This document shows, piece after piece, positions 52,602-61,957 of a stretch of DNA of 64,000 nucleotides. Under the pieces are notes generated by a model. The model ran no database searches, had not been told where the DNA came from, and saw nothing but the letters and a program-made list of their open reading frames with translations. Position numbers and translations under genes: made by a program. The DNA lies in the NCBI GenBank assembly GCA_958421275.1, contig CATZLI010000003.1, forward strand, positions 124,001 to 188,000, read 5' to 3'. This DNA is from an uncultured Collinsella sp. (GTDB taxonomy: Bacteria; Actinomycetota; Coriobacteriia; Coriobacteriales; Coriobacteriaceae). Position 1 is the stretch's first letter; each line of letters opens with the position of its first letter.

Positions 52602-54773
52602 TTAAATAAACGGACGAGCTGCGCCGATTACATTTCCCCTTGCGCTAATAGGATGAATTCCGACACCTTGATGAGGCCAGGAATCAATCATCAAGCCGCC
52701 GCCAAGTGCAATTGCAATATGACCGCGGTAATAAATCACATCGCCGCGTTGAATCGAGCTCGTGCTCACGGGCATAAAGATATTGCTTCGATACCAATTC
52801 ATGGAATTGTAGGTTTGGCTTGGATCCCAGCGATGGTTATAAGGGTTGTAAACACCCATATCCATGCCAGTAGCATAAAGGCACTGCAAGACAAAACCAG
52901 AGCAATCAACAGCTCCACCGGGAGCGGTAGACCAAGGCTCAATATATTGCGTACCGATATACTCATAGGCGCGCTGGATAAAGGCGTTCACGCAATCTTC
53001 CCGCGTTGCTTCGACAGAAATGCGAGAAGGGGTCACATAGGTAAAGTATCCGGTGCAATAGCTAGGCAGCTGAACAGTCCAAGAACTGACCTGAGGATAC
53101 TGGGATGGATTTTGCCAGCCAACTTTGTCGCACTGGCCATCGCTCCAGAAAATTCGGCGAACACCGTCGATGGTCCTTGCGCCCGTTGCCATAGCGCCGC
53201 TGCCGTCTAACCAATACCACTTACCCGAATCTTTAAGCCAGCCAACATGCATGCTTCCATTGGACTCAAGGTAATACCATGTTCCATTCAGGCATTTCCA
53301 ACCAGTTGCCATTTTTCCGTCAGCGTTTAGGTAATACCATGAACCACCAGTAAAAACCCATCCGGTCTTCATCACGCCAGAATTGGCATCAAGGCAATAC
53401 CAATCGCCGTCAATCTGCAGCCATCCAAGATGAATGGCACCCGTTCCGGGCTCAGCGTAAAACCTTAGATTTGCGACATTAACCCAGCCGGACGCAACCT
53501 GCCAACCATCAGCTCCAGCGGTTTTTAGAATAGCGCCGTTTTCGCGAATCACATCCTTGCAAAGATATCCATTATCATCGGCATATCTTTCAACGCCATC
53601 ATTAACGGTAACCCAGCTTGAAACCACGAGCCTACCGCTCTGGTTTGCAAAACAATCGTTGCCGCTCACCTCAAATAAGCCCGTTTTCATTAGATGGCTA
53701 ACAGGGTCCAGGTAATACCAGCTAGCGCCTTCTTTATACCAGTCAGAAATAAGCGCACCAGATTGAGAGGCTAGATACCAGCCGTTCTCGGACTGAGCCC
53801 AGCCAACAGCCATAACCCCATTGGGGTTCAAATAATATGCTGCATTGCCAAGGTCTAAATACCCAAGGGACATCTTACCATCGGAGGCTGGGTCGAGATA
53901 ATACCAAGCGCCGTTAACGAGTTTCCAGCCAGTGGCCGCAATACCGTTAGAGCAGTAATACCAATCTGCTCCGTCTTTGTACCATCCATTTGCGAGGCCA
54001 TAGTCACCAAAAATGTAGGTTCTTCCATCAATCTTTTGACGACCCTTAAACATGATGAACGTCTGTGGGTCAAAATAATAGCGAGCCCCACCTATCGTTT
54101 GCCATGACGAAGCAAGGGCACCCGATGAATAAGCCCAGTACCAATTCCCGTCAACGAGAATCCAGCCGGTTTTCATAGCACCAGTGGCATCTAAATAGTA
54201 TTTCCCGCTCCCGAGGTCGACAAAACCAACCTGCATTATATGGGTGGCAGGATCCAGGTAATACCATGTGCCGTCTTGATAAAACCAACCAGCAGCTAAA
54301 TCGCCTCCAGCATTGGCATAAAACCAATTTCCATCTGAGTTACGTAGCCAGCAGTTCTGATATAGCGCGCCAAAAGGCGTTGCGGCATTGCCGTCATTCG
54401 CATAAAACGAAGCAGTCGATCCGCCAGCATCGGTCACATTGAAATAACCTGTCTGCATTGCACCATCATTGGCTGGATCAAGCCAATACCAATAGCCCCC
54501 GCTTTGCAGCCAGCCAGTTTGGTGTTTACCGTTTTTTCCGTAATACCAAACTCCAGACGACTCGTCTCGTTGCCAGCCATCTTTTATGACGGAAGAATTA
54601 TCAGGTTGCAAATCATCGGAAACCACAGAAGAAAAATCCGCTTTTGACTCAATACTCTGAGCCTCAACGGAATCCTGTGCAAACGCGACATTCGCACTCA
54701 GGGGCAAGCAGCAAGCAGTGATTAATGACGCAGCAGCACAAACAAGCGTGGCCTTCTTTTCGAATCAATACAT
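52602..54773 (-). CDS. Choline-binding-repeat NlpC/P60 peptidase with in-frame TGA at codon 3
   Basis: Predicted secreted peptidoglycan peptidase. CW repeats run from about 60 to 545. The C-terminal NlpC/P60 domain has Cys in VDCSGFVLQ, His in YRGHIAIALG and a third polar residue near WPHQG. The signal peptide (KKATLVCAAASLITACC, then LSANVAFA) is in frame with ATG 54773, which has a perfect GGGAGGG six bases upstream. Codon 3 is TGA (54767-54765). Unless suppressed, or started at TTG 54707 without most of the signal, the product is lost; CGA to TGA is the simplest origin. Confidence 0.8.
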
Positions 54774-54871
54774 AAGCGACCCTCCCAGATATCTCATTTA
54801 TTTATTTTAATCCACATTCCAGGATTGATTTTCGTTACTGTCTGTTCAGTCTATGTAGATAAATGTATTAA

Positions 54872-54901
54872 ATTGAACATAACGTTCAATCATTCTATTC
54901 T
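54872..54901 (+). promoter_or_regulatory. Promoter and palindromic operator for licC-licA
   Basis: TTGAAC (54873-54878) and TATTCT (54896-54901) lie exactly 17 bases apart. The palindrome ATTGAAC-N5-GTTCAAT (54872-54890) covers the -35 box. The gene product has an N-terminal winged helix, so autoregulation is an obvious idea. Confidence 0.6.
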
Positions 54902-54938
54902 TTCCCTAAGCAATGAACATCTTAATTGGAGGCCTGCA

Positions 54939-56711
54939 GTGGAACTGACCAAGCGTAACTTTACTGTTCTGTACGAATACCTAAAGAACCCATATGCCAG
55001 CCAGCGAGAAGTTGCCGAGCGCACTGGCCTCTCACTTGGATCGGTAAACGCAGCAAATAAAGAGCTTACGAATGAAGGCCTTCTCGAATCGGACAGCCTA
55101 ACCGACAACGGTTACGAAGCACTTCACCCCTATAAGGTTGAAAACGCAGTGATATTGGCTGCGGGGCTTTCGAGCCGCTTTGCTCCCATTTCGTATGAAA
55201 AGCCCAAAGGCCTTTTAAAGGTACGTGGTGAGATTCTCATCGAACGTCAGATTAGGCAGCTGCAAGACGCAGGTATCAGCAATATCACCGTCGTTGTCGG
55301 CTATAAAAAAGAGTATTTCTTCTATCTCGAAAGCAAGTTCGGCGTTTCGATTGTCGTCAACAACGAATATGCATCCAAAAATAACCACGCATCGCTTATG
55401 TGCGTAAAAGAGCGGCTTGGCAACACCTATATTTGTTCAAGCGATGATTACCTTCTAAACAATCCGTTTGAAGCATACGTTTGGAAAGCATTTTATTCTG
55501 CTCAATATGCTGAAGGCGCCACCAAAGAATGGTGCATTCAAACCGGAGCAATGGACAGAATCACCAATGTTACGATTGGCGGTTCCGATGCTTGGTATAT
55601 GCTCGGACATGTCTACTTTGATAAAGCCTTCTCGCTTGCATTTAAGCAGATTCTCGAAACGGAATATAACAAGCCCGAAACAACGGACAAGCTTTGGGAA
55701 GATCTATATATCGAGCACATCAAGGAGCTCGATATGGTGATCAAAAAGTATCCTGAGGGCGAGATCAACGAATTCGATTCTCTTGATGAACTGCGTGCCT
55801 TTGATCCGCATTTTATCGAAAACGTTGACTCCGATATTTTCGATAACATCGAGCAAGTGCTCGGCTGCTCCAAATCAGAGATTCACGACGTTTATCCCCT
55901 TAAACAAGGTCTTACGAATCTATCGTGCCACTTTAGAACCAATGACGGAGAGTACGTTTACCGCCATCCGGGAGTCGGGACCGAACTGCTTATTAACAGA
56001 AATGGAGAAGTAGCCGCACTTAAAAAGGCCAAGGAACTCGGCCTTGACGACACGTTCATTCATGAGGACCCAAAGCGCGGTTGGAAAATTTCGAAGTTTG
56101 TACCCAACGCAAAGCAGCCTGATCCGCATGATGATGCCCAAATGAATCGAATGATGCAGATGTGTCGTTCGCTTCACGAGAGCGGTGCAAATGTCGAAAC
56201 CGAATTTGACTTCTACCTCGAAGCGAAGCGCTACGAATCACTTCTTCTGGAAAAAGGCCCTATCGACATTCCAGGCTACAGGGAAATGGCCGCCGAAATC
56301 GATGAATTGGAGCACTTTGTCCAGGCCGACAATGCGCCAAAATGCCTTTGTCACAATGACTTCTTTTACCTCAATTTCCTTATCGATGAAAACGACAAGT
56401 ACTATCTCATTGACTGGGAATATGCTGGCATGAGCGATTATGCAAACGATTTTGGAACGTGCAGTGTCTGCTGCGAGCTTTCCGAAGATGAAGTCGACCG
56501 CGCGCTTGATGCATATTTTGGGCGCAAGGCAACAAACAACGAAGTTGCACATAACTATGCGCACATTGCCCTTGCAGGATGGTGCTGGTACCTCTGGTCT
56601 CTTCTGAAAGAAGCCGAAGGCGACTTCGTAGGCGAATGGCTCTATATCTACTTCAATTACAGTGCCAAATACCTTAAAAAGGCACTGGAGATCAATCGAA
56701 AAGGTGAGTAA
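54939..56711 (+). CDS. Fusion of winged helix, LicC-like cytidylyltransferase and LicA-like choline kinase
   Basis: Predicted to phosphorylate choline and activate it to CDP-choline. Residues 1-65 are a winged-helix DNA-binding domain (SQREVAERTGLSLGSVNAAN). Residues 68-300 are a nucleotidyltransferase (ILAAGLSSRFAPISYEKPKG, ICSSDDY). Residues about 320-590 are a choline-kinase-like domain with CHNDFFYLNFL and YLIDWEYAG. The start is GTG 54939, six bases after TTGGAGG; the longer frame is not needed. It is 590 residues and two bases before licB. Pneumococcal LicA and LicC are separate, so the joining plus sensor domain is notable. Confidence 0.9.
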   Translation: MELTKRNFTVLYEYLKNPYASQREVAERTGLSLGSVNAANKELTNEGLLESDSLTDNGYEALHPYKVENAVILAAGLSSRFAPISYEKPKGLLKVRGEILIERQIRQLQDAGISNITVVVGYKKEYFFYLESKFGVSIVVNNEYASKNNHASLMCVKERLGNTYICSSDDYLLNNPFEAYVWKAFYSAQYAEGATKEWCIQTGAMDRITNVTIGGSDAWYMLGHVYFDKAFSLAFKQILETEYNKPETTDKLWEDLYIEHIKELDMVIKKYPEGEINEFDSLDELRAFDPHFIENVDSDIFDNIEQVLGCSKSEIHDVYPLKQGLTNLSCHFRTNDGEYVYRHPGVGTELLINRNGEVAALKKAKELGLDDTFIHEDPKRGWKISKFVPNAKQPDPHDDAQMNRMMQMCRSLHESGANVETEFDFYLEAKRYESLLLEKGPIDIPGYREMAAEIDELEHFVQADNAPKCLCHNDFFYLNFLIDENDKYYLIDWEYAGMSDYANDFGTCSVCCELSEDEVDRALDAYFGRKATNNEVAHNYAHIALAGWCWYLWSLLKEAEGDFVGEWLYIYFNYSAKYLKKALEINRKGE

Positions 56712-56713
56712 CG

Positions 56714-57655
56714 ATGCAATTCGGCTTTTTTAGCGGTCTTCTTTGGGGCCTTGATACAGTAATACTTGGAATCGGTTTGGCGCTCGCGCCCTATATTGGA
56801 TCGGCGGAAGCGCTTGCATGTGCCTCCATTGCGGGATCTTTTCTCCATGATGCCTTCTGTGCGATCTGGCTCTTTGGGTACATGGGAGTTCGAGGCAGAT
56901 TAAAAGACACGCTCGCTGCACTTAAAACTCGTTCGGGCAAGGTCGTCATCGCCGGCGCACTGCTCGGTGGACCTATCGGAATGACCGGATACGTATTGGC
57001 GATTAATAATATCGGAGCAGCCTACACGGCAATTATATCCGCCTTCTATCCCGCTGTCGGAGCATTCCTTTCTTTCGTGCTGCTGAAGGAGAAAATGGGC
57101 AAAGGACAGATTCTTTCCCTTCTCGTTGCTCTTTGCGGCGTAATGACGATGGGCTATCTATCGGCCGGATCGAGCGAGATTGCAAATGCCCCCCTCGGCT
57201 TACTCGGCGCGGTGCTTGCTGTTATCGGATGGGGATCCGAAGCGGTGCTGTGCGCATGGGGAATGAAAGATGATGCCGTTGATGACGAAACGGCTTTGCA
57301 AATCCGCGAAACTACAAGTGCGCTTGTTTATGGAGTGCTTGTACTCCCCCTCTTCGGAGCATGGCATTTCACGCTGGGTGCCATCCCGAGCATGCCTACA
57401 TTGATTATTGCACTCGCCGGACTCGCAGGAACTGCATCCTATCTGTTCTATTACAAGGGGATTGCGGCAATCGGAGCAGCGCGTGCGATGGCTCTGAATA
57501 TCTCCTATTCGGCATGGTCGGTGGTCTTTGGCCTGATCTTGCTTGGAACAATTCCCGATATGGCATCCGTAATCTGCTGCGTTGTAATTGTATGCGGAAC
57601 AGTTTTGGCAGCTAGTAACTGGGACGAACTATTTGGACGTAATAAGACGGCGTAG
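56714..57655 (+). CDS. licB: LicB-like choline permease (DMT/EamA family)
   Basis: Ten-helix drug/metabolite-superfamily transporter of 313 residues. Phrases GLLWGLDTVILGIGLALAP and GGPIGMTGYVLAINNIGAAYTA resemble LicB, the choline importer of lic operons. It follows the LicC-LicA fusion by two bases, so uptake and activation are co-expressed. GGTGAG precedes the ATG. EamA proteins are diverse; the choline assignment rests on neighbours. Confidence 0.85.
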   Translation: MQFGFFSGLLWGLDTVILGIGLALAPYIGSAEALACASIAGSFLHDAFCAIWLFGYMGVRGRLKDTLAALKTRSGKVVIAGALLGGPIGMTGYVLAINNIGAAYTAIISAFYPAVGAFLSFVLLKEKMGKGQILSLLVALCGVMTMGYLSAGSSEIANAPLGLLGAVLAVIGWGSEAVLCAWGMKDDAVDDETALQIRETTSALVYGVLVLPLFGAWHFTLGAIPSMPTLIIALAGLAGTASYLFYYKGIAAIGAARAMALNISYSAWSVVFGLILLGTIPDMASVICCVVIVCGTVLAASNWDELFGRNKTA

Positions 57656-57673
57656 CTTGATTAACAATATAGT

Positions 57674-57706
57674 AAAAGGGGAGAGCTCGACGAGCTCTCC
57701 CCTTTT
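57674..57706. terminator. Bidirectional terminator between licB and the C39 protein gene
   Basis: A perfect 15-bp stem with three-base loop, AAAA on the left and TTTT on the right. It serves the converging licB and choline-binding-repeat genes. Confidence 0.92.
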
Positions 57707-57716
57707 AGCATCATGG

Positions 57717-59858
57717 CTATTCAATTACCACAGCCTGGCTATCCATCTGTTGCCACGTGCCGAAGAACACCTGGGCATTTCGCGTAACATTGCCGTTAAT
57801 CGAATCCGAAAGATAGACAATTCCCTGCTCGTCATCATAGCCTTTAAGGACTACGGCATGATTACCGCCCCACAGACCATAGGAATGCCCGTTATACCAA
57901 CGAGCAGCATAACGGCCTCCTGGCCAACTTCCCCATTCGGTATTCCACATCTCAACAGGTTGTCCACAGGTCAGTCTGTTCTTAATGGAAGAAATTGACG
58001 AGAAAGAAACGTCTTTTGCCTGCATGATACTTCCCGCAGCGCGCAGAAAGTTATTACCAGCAATAGTAATCGCAGGGGCGACGCATCCCATGAGACCCCC
58101 GCTGCTACGCCTTGGGTTGCCATCAAAGGCGGTAACAAAGTTGCCGTTGCTTCCCTTGGGCAAGTAATAATCCGCAATAATCGTCTTACCTAAACCGAAA
58201 CCATAGTAGTTAAGCAAGTTTGTAAGGGCAACCGACTCACAGCCAGTAGGAAGTTCCGGGTACTGCAAATAGCACGGGACATCGACCCAAGCGCCAACCA
58301 TTGCGCCGGATGAACTGAACTTGTAGTCAGTAGAGCCGATCCAATACCAACCGTTGCTCAACATTACTCCCCCACGTGCGGCATCAAGGTAATACCATGT
58401 GCCCCCAAGGGAAAGCCATCCCGTTTTCATCGCGCCAGAAGCGGAATCCAGCCAGTACCAGTTGCTGCCATCGTTAAGCCAGCCGGTCGCCATTCGACCA
58501 TCCGGGTTAAAGTAATACCAAGACCCAGCAATTTGCTGCCACCCAGTCAGAATTACTCCACTAGCAGAACAATAATATCGAGCACCCTGACTCTCAATCC
58601 AACCAGTTCTGGCATTACCGTCGTCGTCAATCAGCTGGATTCCCGAATCGGTCATGATGCCTTTAAGGTCAATTGCGCCGCTGGATGACGAATGATACAT
58701 CCAAGACCCATCACCGTTTGACCAGCAATTAGCCATCATCTTGCCGGTACTATTAAATATGTATTCACATGATCCGATAGTTTGAACGCCCGTGGCCATG
58801 GCGTGCGTCGAGGGATCGAGCCAGTACCACGCACCGTTTAGGTTGAGCCAGCCGGAGGCGAGGGCGCCGGAGCCAGTCGCGTAGTACCAGGTCCCGCCGT
58901 CGAGGACCCATCCGGTCGCCATTGCGCCGGAGCTGTTGAACCAGTATGCGGAACCGTTGCACGAATGGAGGCCCGTCGCCATGGCGCCGCCCGCGTCGGG
59001 GTCGAGCCAGTACCAGGAGCCGCCGGTGTAAAGCCAGCCGGTCGAGGCGATACCGTCAGCGAACCAATACCAGGAGCCGTCGACGAGGCCCCAGCCGTTA
59101 AGAGGGCCGCAGCTGCCGAAGTAGCGGCGGACGCCCTGCGCATCAGTCTGGTAACCCGTCAGCATGGCCCCCGTCCGGGCGTCGAAGCAGTAGGGCACGC
59201 CGCCGACGGAAACGGGGCCGCGCGCCAGCGCGCCGGAGCCAGTCGCGTAGTACCAGGTGCCGCCGTCGAGCACCCAACCGGTCGCCATCGCGCCGGACGA
59301 ATTAAACCAGTACAGGGAGCCGTTGCACTCGTGAAAGCCCGTCGCCATGGCGTGCGTCGAGGGATCGAGCCAGTACCACGCACCGTTTAGGTTGAGCCAG
59401 CCGGAGGCCAGCGCGCCTGAGCCCGTCGCGTAGTACCAGGTCCCGCCGTCGAGCACCCATCCGGTCGCCATCGCGCCGGAGCCATTGAACCAGTATGCGG
59501 AGCCATTGCACTCATGGAGCCCGATGGCCATGGCGTGCGTCGAGGGATCGAGCCAGTACCAGGCCCCATTGGTATAGAGCCAGCCAGAATGCAACGAGAC
59601 CGGATTGACTGAATCCACATAGAACCAGTTGCCGTCAAACGAATTCCAACCCAGATTCCATTTAACGGATTCTTGAGCAGGACCATCATCGATTGAATCG
59701 GAAGGAGAAAGAGTCGAGGGGACGGATTGCCTCTCAATATCAGTAGGGATAGAGGAGCTTATGGGTTCTGCGTTCGCGATATCAACCACACCGGGCCCAG
59801 CGAGCAGTAGGGTTGAAAGAATGATTAGGATTAATATTATTCGCTTTTTCCTTGCCAT
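57717..59858 (-). CDS. Choline-binding-repeat protein with C39-like peptidase domain
   Basis: Secreted protein of 713 residues. A signal peptide (about 1-31) is followed by CW repeats (about 65-535). The C-terminal domain has LPTGCESVALTNLLNYYG (nucleophile Cys), GGNHAVVLKGYDD (His) and YLSDSI (Asp), the C39-like layout. Such domains cleave peptides or peptidoglycan, but the substrate here is unknown. A 479-bp block in the repeats is identical to part of the next gene. ATG 59858 has GGGGG upstream. Confidence 0.87.
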   Translation of the reverse strand: MARKKRIILILIILSTLLLAGPGVVDIANAEPISSSIPTDIERQSVPSTLSPSDSIDDGPAQESVKWNLGWNSFDGNWFYVDSVNPVSLHSGWLYTNGAWYWLDPSTHAMAIGLHECNGSAYWFNGSGAMATGWVLDGGTWYYATGSGALASGWLNLNGAWYWLDPSTHAMATGFHECNGSLYWFNSSGAMATGWVLDGGTWYYATGSGALARGPVSVGGVPYCFDARTGAMLTGYQTDAQGVRRYFGSCGPLNGWGLVDGSWYWFADGIASTGWLYTGGSWYWLDPDAGGAMATGLHSCNGSAYWFNSSGAMATGWVLDGGTWYYATGSGALASGWLNLNGAWYWLDPSTHAMATGVQTIGSCEYIFNSTGKMMANCWSNGDGSWMYHSSSSGAIDLKGIMTDSGIQLIDDDGNARTGWIESQGARYYCSASGVILTGWQQIAGSWYYFNPDGRMATGWLNDGSNWYWLDSASGAMKTGWLSLGGTWYYLDAARGGVMLSNGWYWIGSTDYKFSSSGAMVGAWVDVPCYLQYPELPTGCESVALTNLLNYYGFGLGKTIIADYYLPKGSNGNFVTAFDGNPRRSSGGLMGCVAPAITIAGNNFLRAAGSIMQAKDVSFSSISSIKNRLTCGQPVEMWNTEWGSWPGGRYAARWYNGHSYGLWGGNHAVVLKGYDDEQGIVYLSDSINGNVTRNAQVFFGTWQQMDSQAVVIE
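58792..59270 (-). repeat. 479-bp identical block, copy 1
   Basis: By line-by-line reading this matches 60206-60684 without a difference. It encodes five or six CW repeats and is markedly GC-richer than the rest of the gene. Confidence 0.9.
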
Positions 59859-59958
59859 GTGCAGCCCCCAGTAGTAACCAATTTTTACATAAACATAGTC
59901 TACAAATGGATGGCTAAGAGCAATATGTAATTAGAAAAAAGCAATTAAAGAAGAGCTG

Positions 59959-61692
59959 CTAGCCAAGCCATACACCATTGCTAGCAAAAGAGTATTGCAC
60001 CCCATCGATTTCTTGAACACCCGTAGTCATTGCGTGCGTCGTGGGGTCAAGCCAGTACCAGGCGCCGCCGACGTATGCCCAGCCGGAGGCCAGCACGCCT
60101 GATCCCGTCGCGTAGTACCAGGTGCCGCCGTCGAGGACCCAACCGGTCGCCATCGCGCCGGAGGCGTTGAACCAGTACGCGGAGCCGTTGCACTCGTGGA
60201 GCCCAGTGGCCATGGCGTGCGTCGAGGGATCGAGCCAGTACCACGCACCGTTTAGGTTGAGCCAGCCGGAGGCGAGGGCGCCGGAGCCAGTCGCGTAGTA
60301 CCAGGTCCCGCCGTCGAGGACCCATCCGGTCGCCATTGCGCCGGAGCTGTTGAACCAGTATGCGGAACCGTTGCACGAATGGAGGCCCGTCGCCATGGCG
60401 CCGCCCGCGTCGGGGTCGAGCCAGTACCAGGAGCCGCCGGTGTAAAGCCAGCCGGTCGAGGCGATACCGTCAGCGAACCAATACCAGGAGCCGTCGACGA
60501 GGCCCCAGCCGTTAAGAGGGCCGCAGCTGCCGAAGTAGCGGCGGACGCCCTGCGCATCAGTCTGGTAACCCGTCAGCATGGCCCCCGTCCGGGCGTCGAA
60601 GCAGTAGGGCACGCCGCCGACGGAAACGGGGCCGCGCGCCAGCGCGCCGGAGCCAGTCGCGTAGTACCAGGTGCCGCCGTCGAGGACCCATCCGGTCGCC
60701 ATCGCGCCGGAGGCGTTGAACCAGTACATGGAGCCGTTGCACTCGTAGAGCCCGGTGGCCATTACACCGCCCGCGTCGGGGTCGAGCCAATACCAGGCTC
60801 CGCCCTGGCGCAACCATCCGGTATACGCTTTGCCGTCAGAGGTTGCGTAATACCAAGTGCCCTCTTTTAACTGCCAGTAATAAAGAGAGACATCAACATA
60901 CGCGTAATTCATATCAACATTTCCGCTAATACCAGAAACTTTTCCGCGGCTTGTATACTGCCAAAAGCTGTAACTGGCGGTATAGTGACATTGGGAGTTG
61001 TATTGAGCAATCCAATGATCCCAAGAACCGCTCTTAAATACAGGGTCGGTCAATATATTGTTAAACCAATTTAGGTTTGCATAAATGCCTGGCTTATATC
61101 CAGCACTAGAAATCTTATTACAGAATGTCTGAGCTCTAGATGCAATTCCGGATTGACGACCATCTGCAATAATTGTCTTGTCCTCAAGATCGTAATACAC
61201 CGGTAGCCTAGGATTGTGCCCCGATAGGCAGTCAATCACCATGGACGCCTCATCGGCTGCCTGTTGATTATCAAAAGCATATGAATAGACATAGACGCCG
61301 TAGGGAATTCCGAGTCGCTCGCACTCAGAAATATTTCGATTAAATTGATAGTCAACTCGACCGCCGAAAGACGGAGCGCCAAACCCAACGCGCAGAATAG
61401 CGAAATCGATGCCAGAAGCTTTAACTGCGTCCCAATCAATACGCCCTTGGTGCTCGCTGACGTCAATGCCCTGAGCTGTAACCCCATCGGGAAGAGCGTC
61501 CATAGACAATAAAGCTATTCCGTCTTCTTCGGAAGAAGCATCATCTGAAACTAATTGTCCACCCTCATAACGCCAAGAATTCTCAACCAGAGTCTGAGCA
61601 GCCTCTGCATCCGCAGGGCATACAAACATAGAAACGGGCGCAAAGAGCATCAGCACCAACAATGCCGAAAACAACTTAAGATGTTTGTTCAT
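59959..61692 (-). CDS. Choline-binding-repeat GH25 muramidase
   Basis: Predicted lysozyme-type autolysin of 577 residues. A signal peptide (about 1-32) precedes a GH25 domain at about 70-275, with GIDVSEHQGRIDWDAV and the catalytic YYDLED. CW repeats fill 275-577. This order matches pneumococcal LytC and phage lysozymes, except that repeats are C-terminal as in Cpl-1. GAGG lies five bases before the ATG. Confidence 0.9.
   Translation of the reverse strand: MNKHLKLFSALLVLMLFAPVSMFVCPADAEAAQTLVENSWRYEGGQLVSDDASSEEDGIALLSMDALPDGVTAQGIDVSEHQGRIDWDAVKASGIDFAILRVGFGAPSFGGRVDYQFNRNISECERLGIPYGVYVYSYAFDNQQAADEASMVIDCLSGHNPRLPVYYDLEDKTIIADGRQSGIASRAQTFCNKISSAGYKPGIYANLNWFNNILTDPVFKSGSWDHWIAQYNSQCHYTASYSFWQYTSRGKVSGISGNVDMNYAYVDVSLYYWQLKEGTWYYATSDGKAYTGWLRQGGAWYWLDPDAGGVMATGLYECNGSMYWFNASGAMATGWVLDGGTWYYATGSGALARGPVSVGGVPYCFDARTGAMLTGYQTDAQGVRRYFGSCGPLNGWGLVDGSWYWFADGIASTGWLYTGGSWYWLDPDAGGAMATGLHSCNGSAYWFNSSGAMATGWVLDGGTWYYATGSGALASGWLNLNGAWYWLDPSTHAMATGLHECNGSAYWFNASGAMATGWVLDGGTWYYATGSGVLASGWAYVGGAWYWLDPTTHAMTTGVQEIDGVQYSFASNGVWLG
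60206..60684 (-). repeat. 479-bp identical block, copy 2
   Basis: Second copy of the block at 58792-59270, offset 1414 bases, in the same orientation and reading frame. It lies in the CW repeats of the GH25 gene. Confidence 0.9.
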
Positions 61693-61921
61693 GTAAACCT
61701 CGTCATTCGCTCTTGATTGCGTCTAGCTTACAGCATAGCTATGAAAGATTCCCGAACATCTAACAGGACAAGATGCCATCTAGGACAATAAATAGTTGGG
61801 CGCAATGCTGCAAAGAAAAGAAGAACTTACCGGCAGGGTTGAACCCGCAGGCTCATTGCCCCCTCCTCTTGCCCCCAAGAATACCGACTTCAAATAAACT
61901 TTCAAACCAGATGTCAAAAAG
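61693..61921. other. Intergenic region upstream of the muramidase gene
   Basis: Roughly 230 bases between the GH25 gene and the terminator of the next gene. It should hold the muramidase promoter, but I see no convincing pair of boxes; TTGTCC occurs twice in tandem on the minus strand. Confidence 0.35.
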
Positions 61922-61946
61922 GTAGGGGGCCCAGAGAGTCCCCTAC
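61922..61946 (-). terminator. Intrinsic terminator
   Basis: A 7-bp stem (GTAGGGG/CCCCTAC) followed on the minus strand by CTTTTT. It ends the leftmost part of the P60-like gene transcript. Confidence 0.8.
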
Positions 61947-61957
61947 AACTCGGAATT

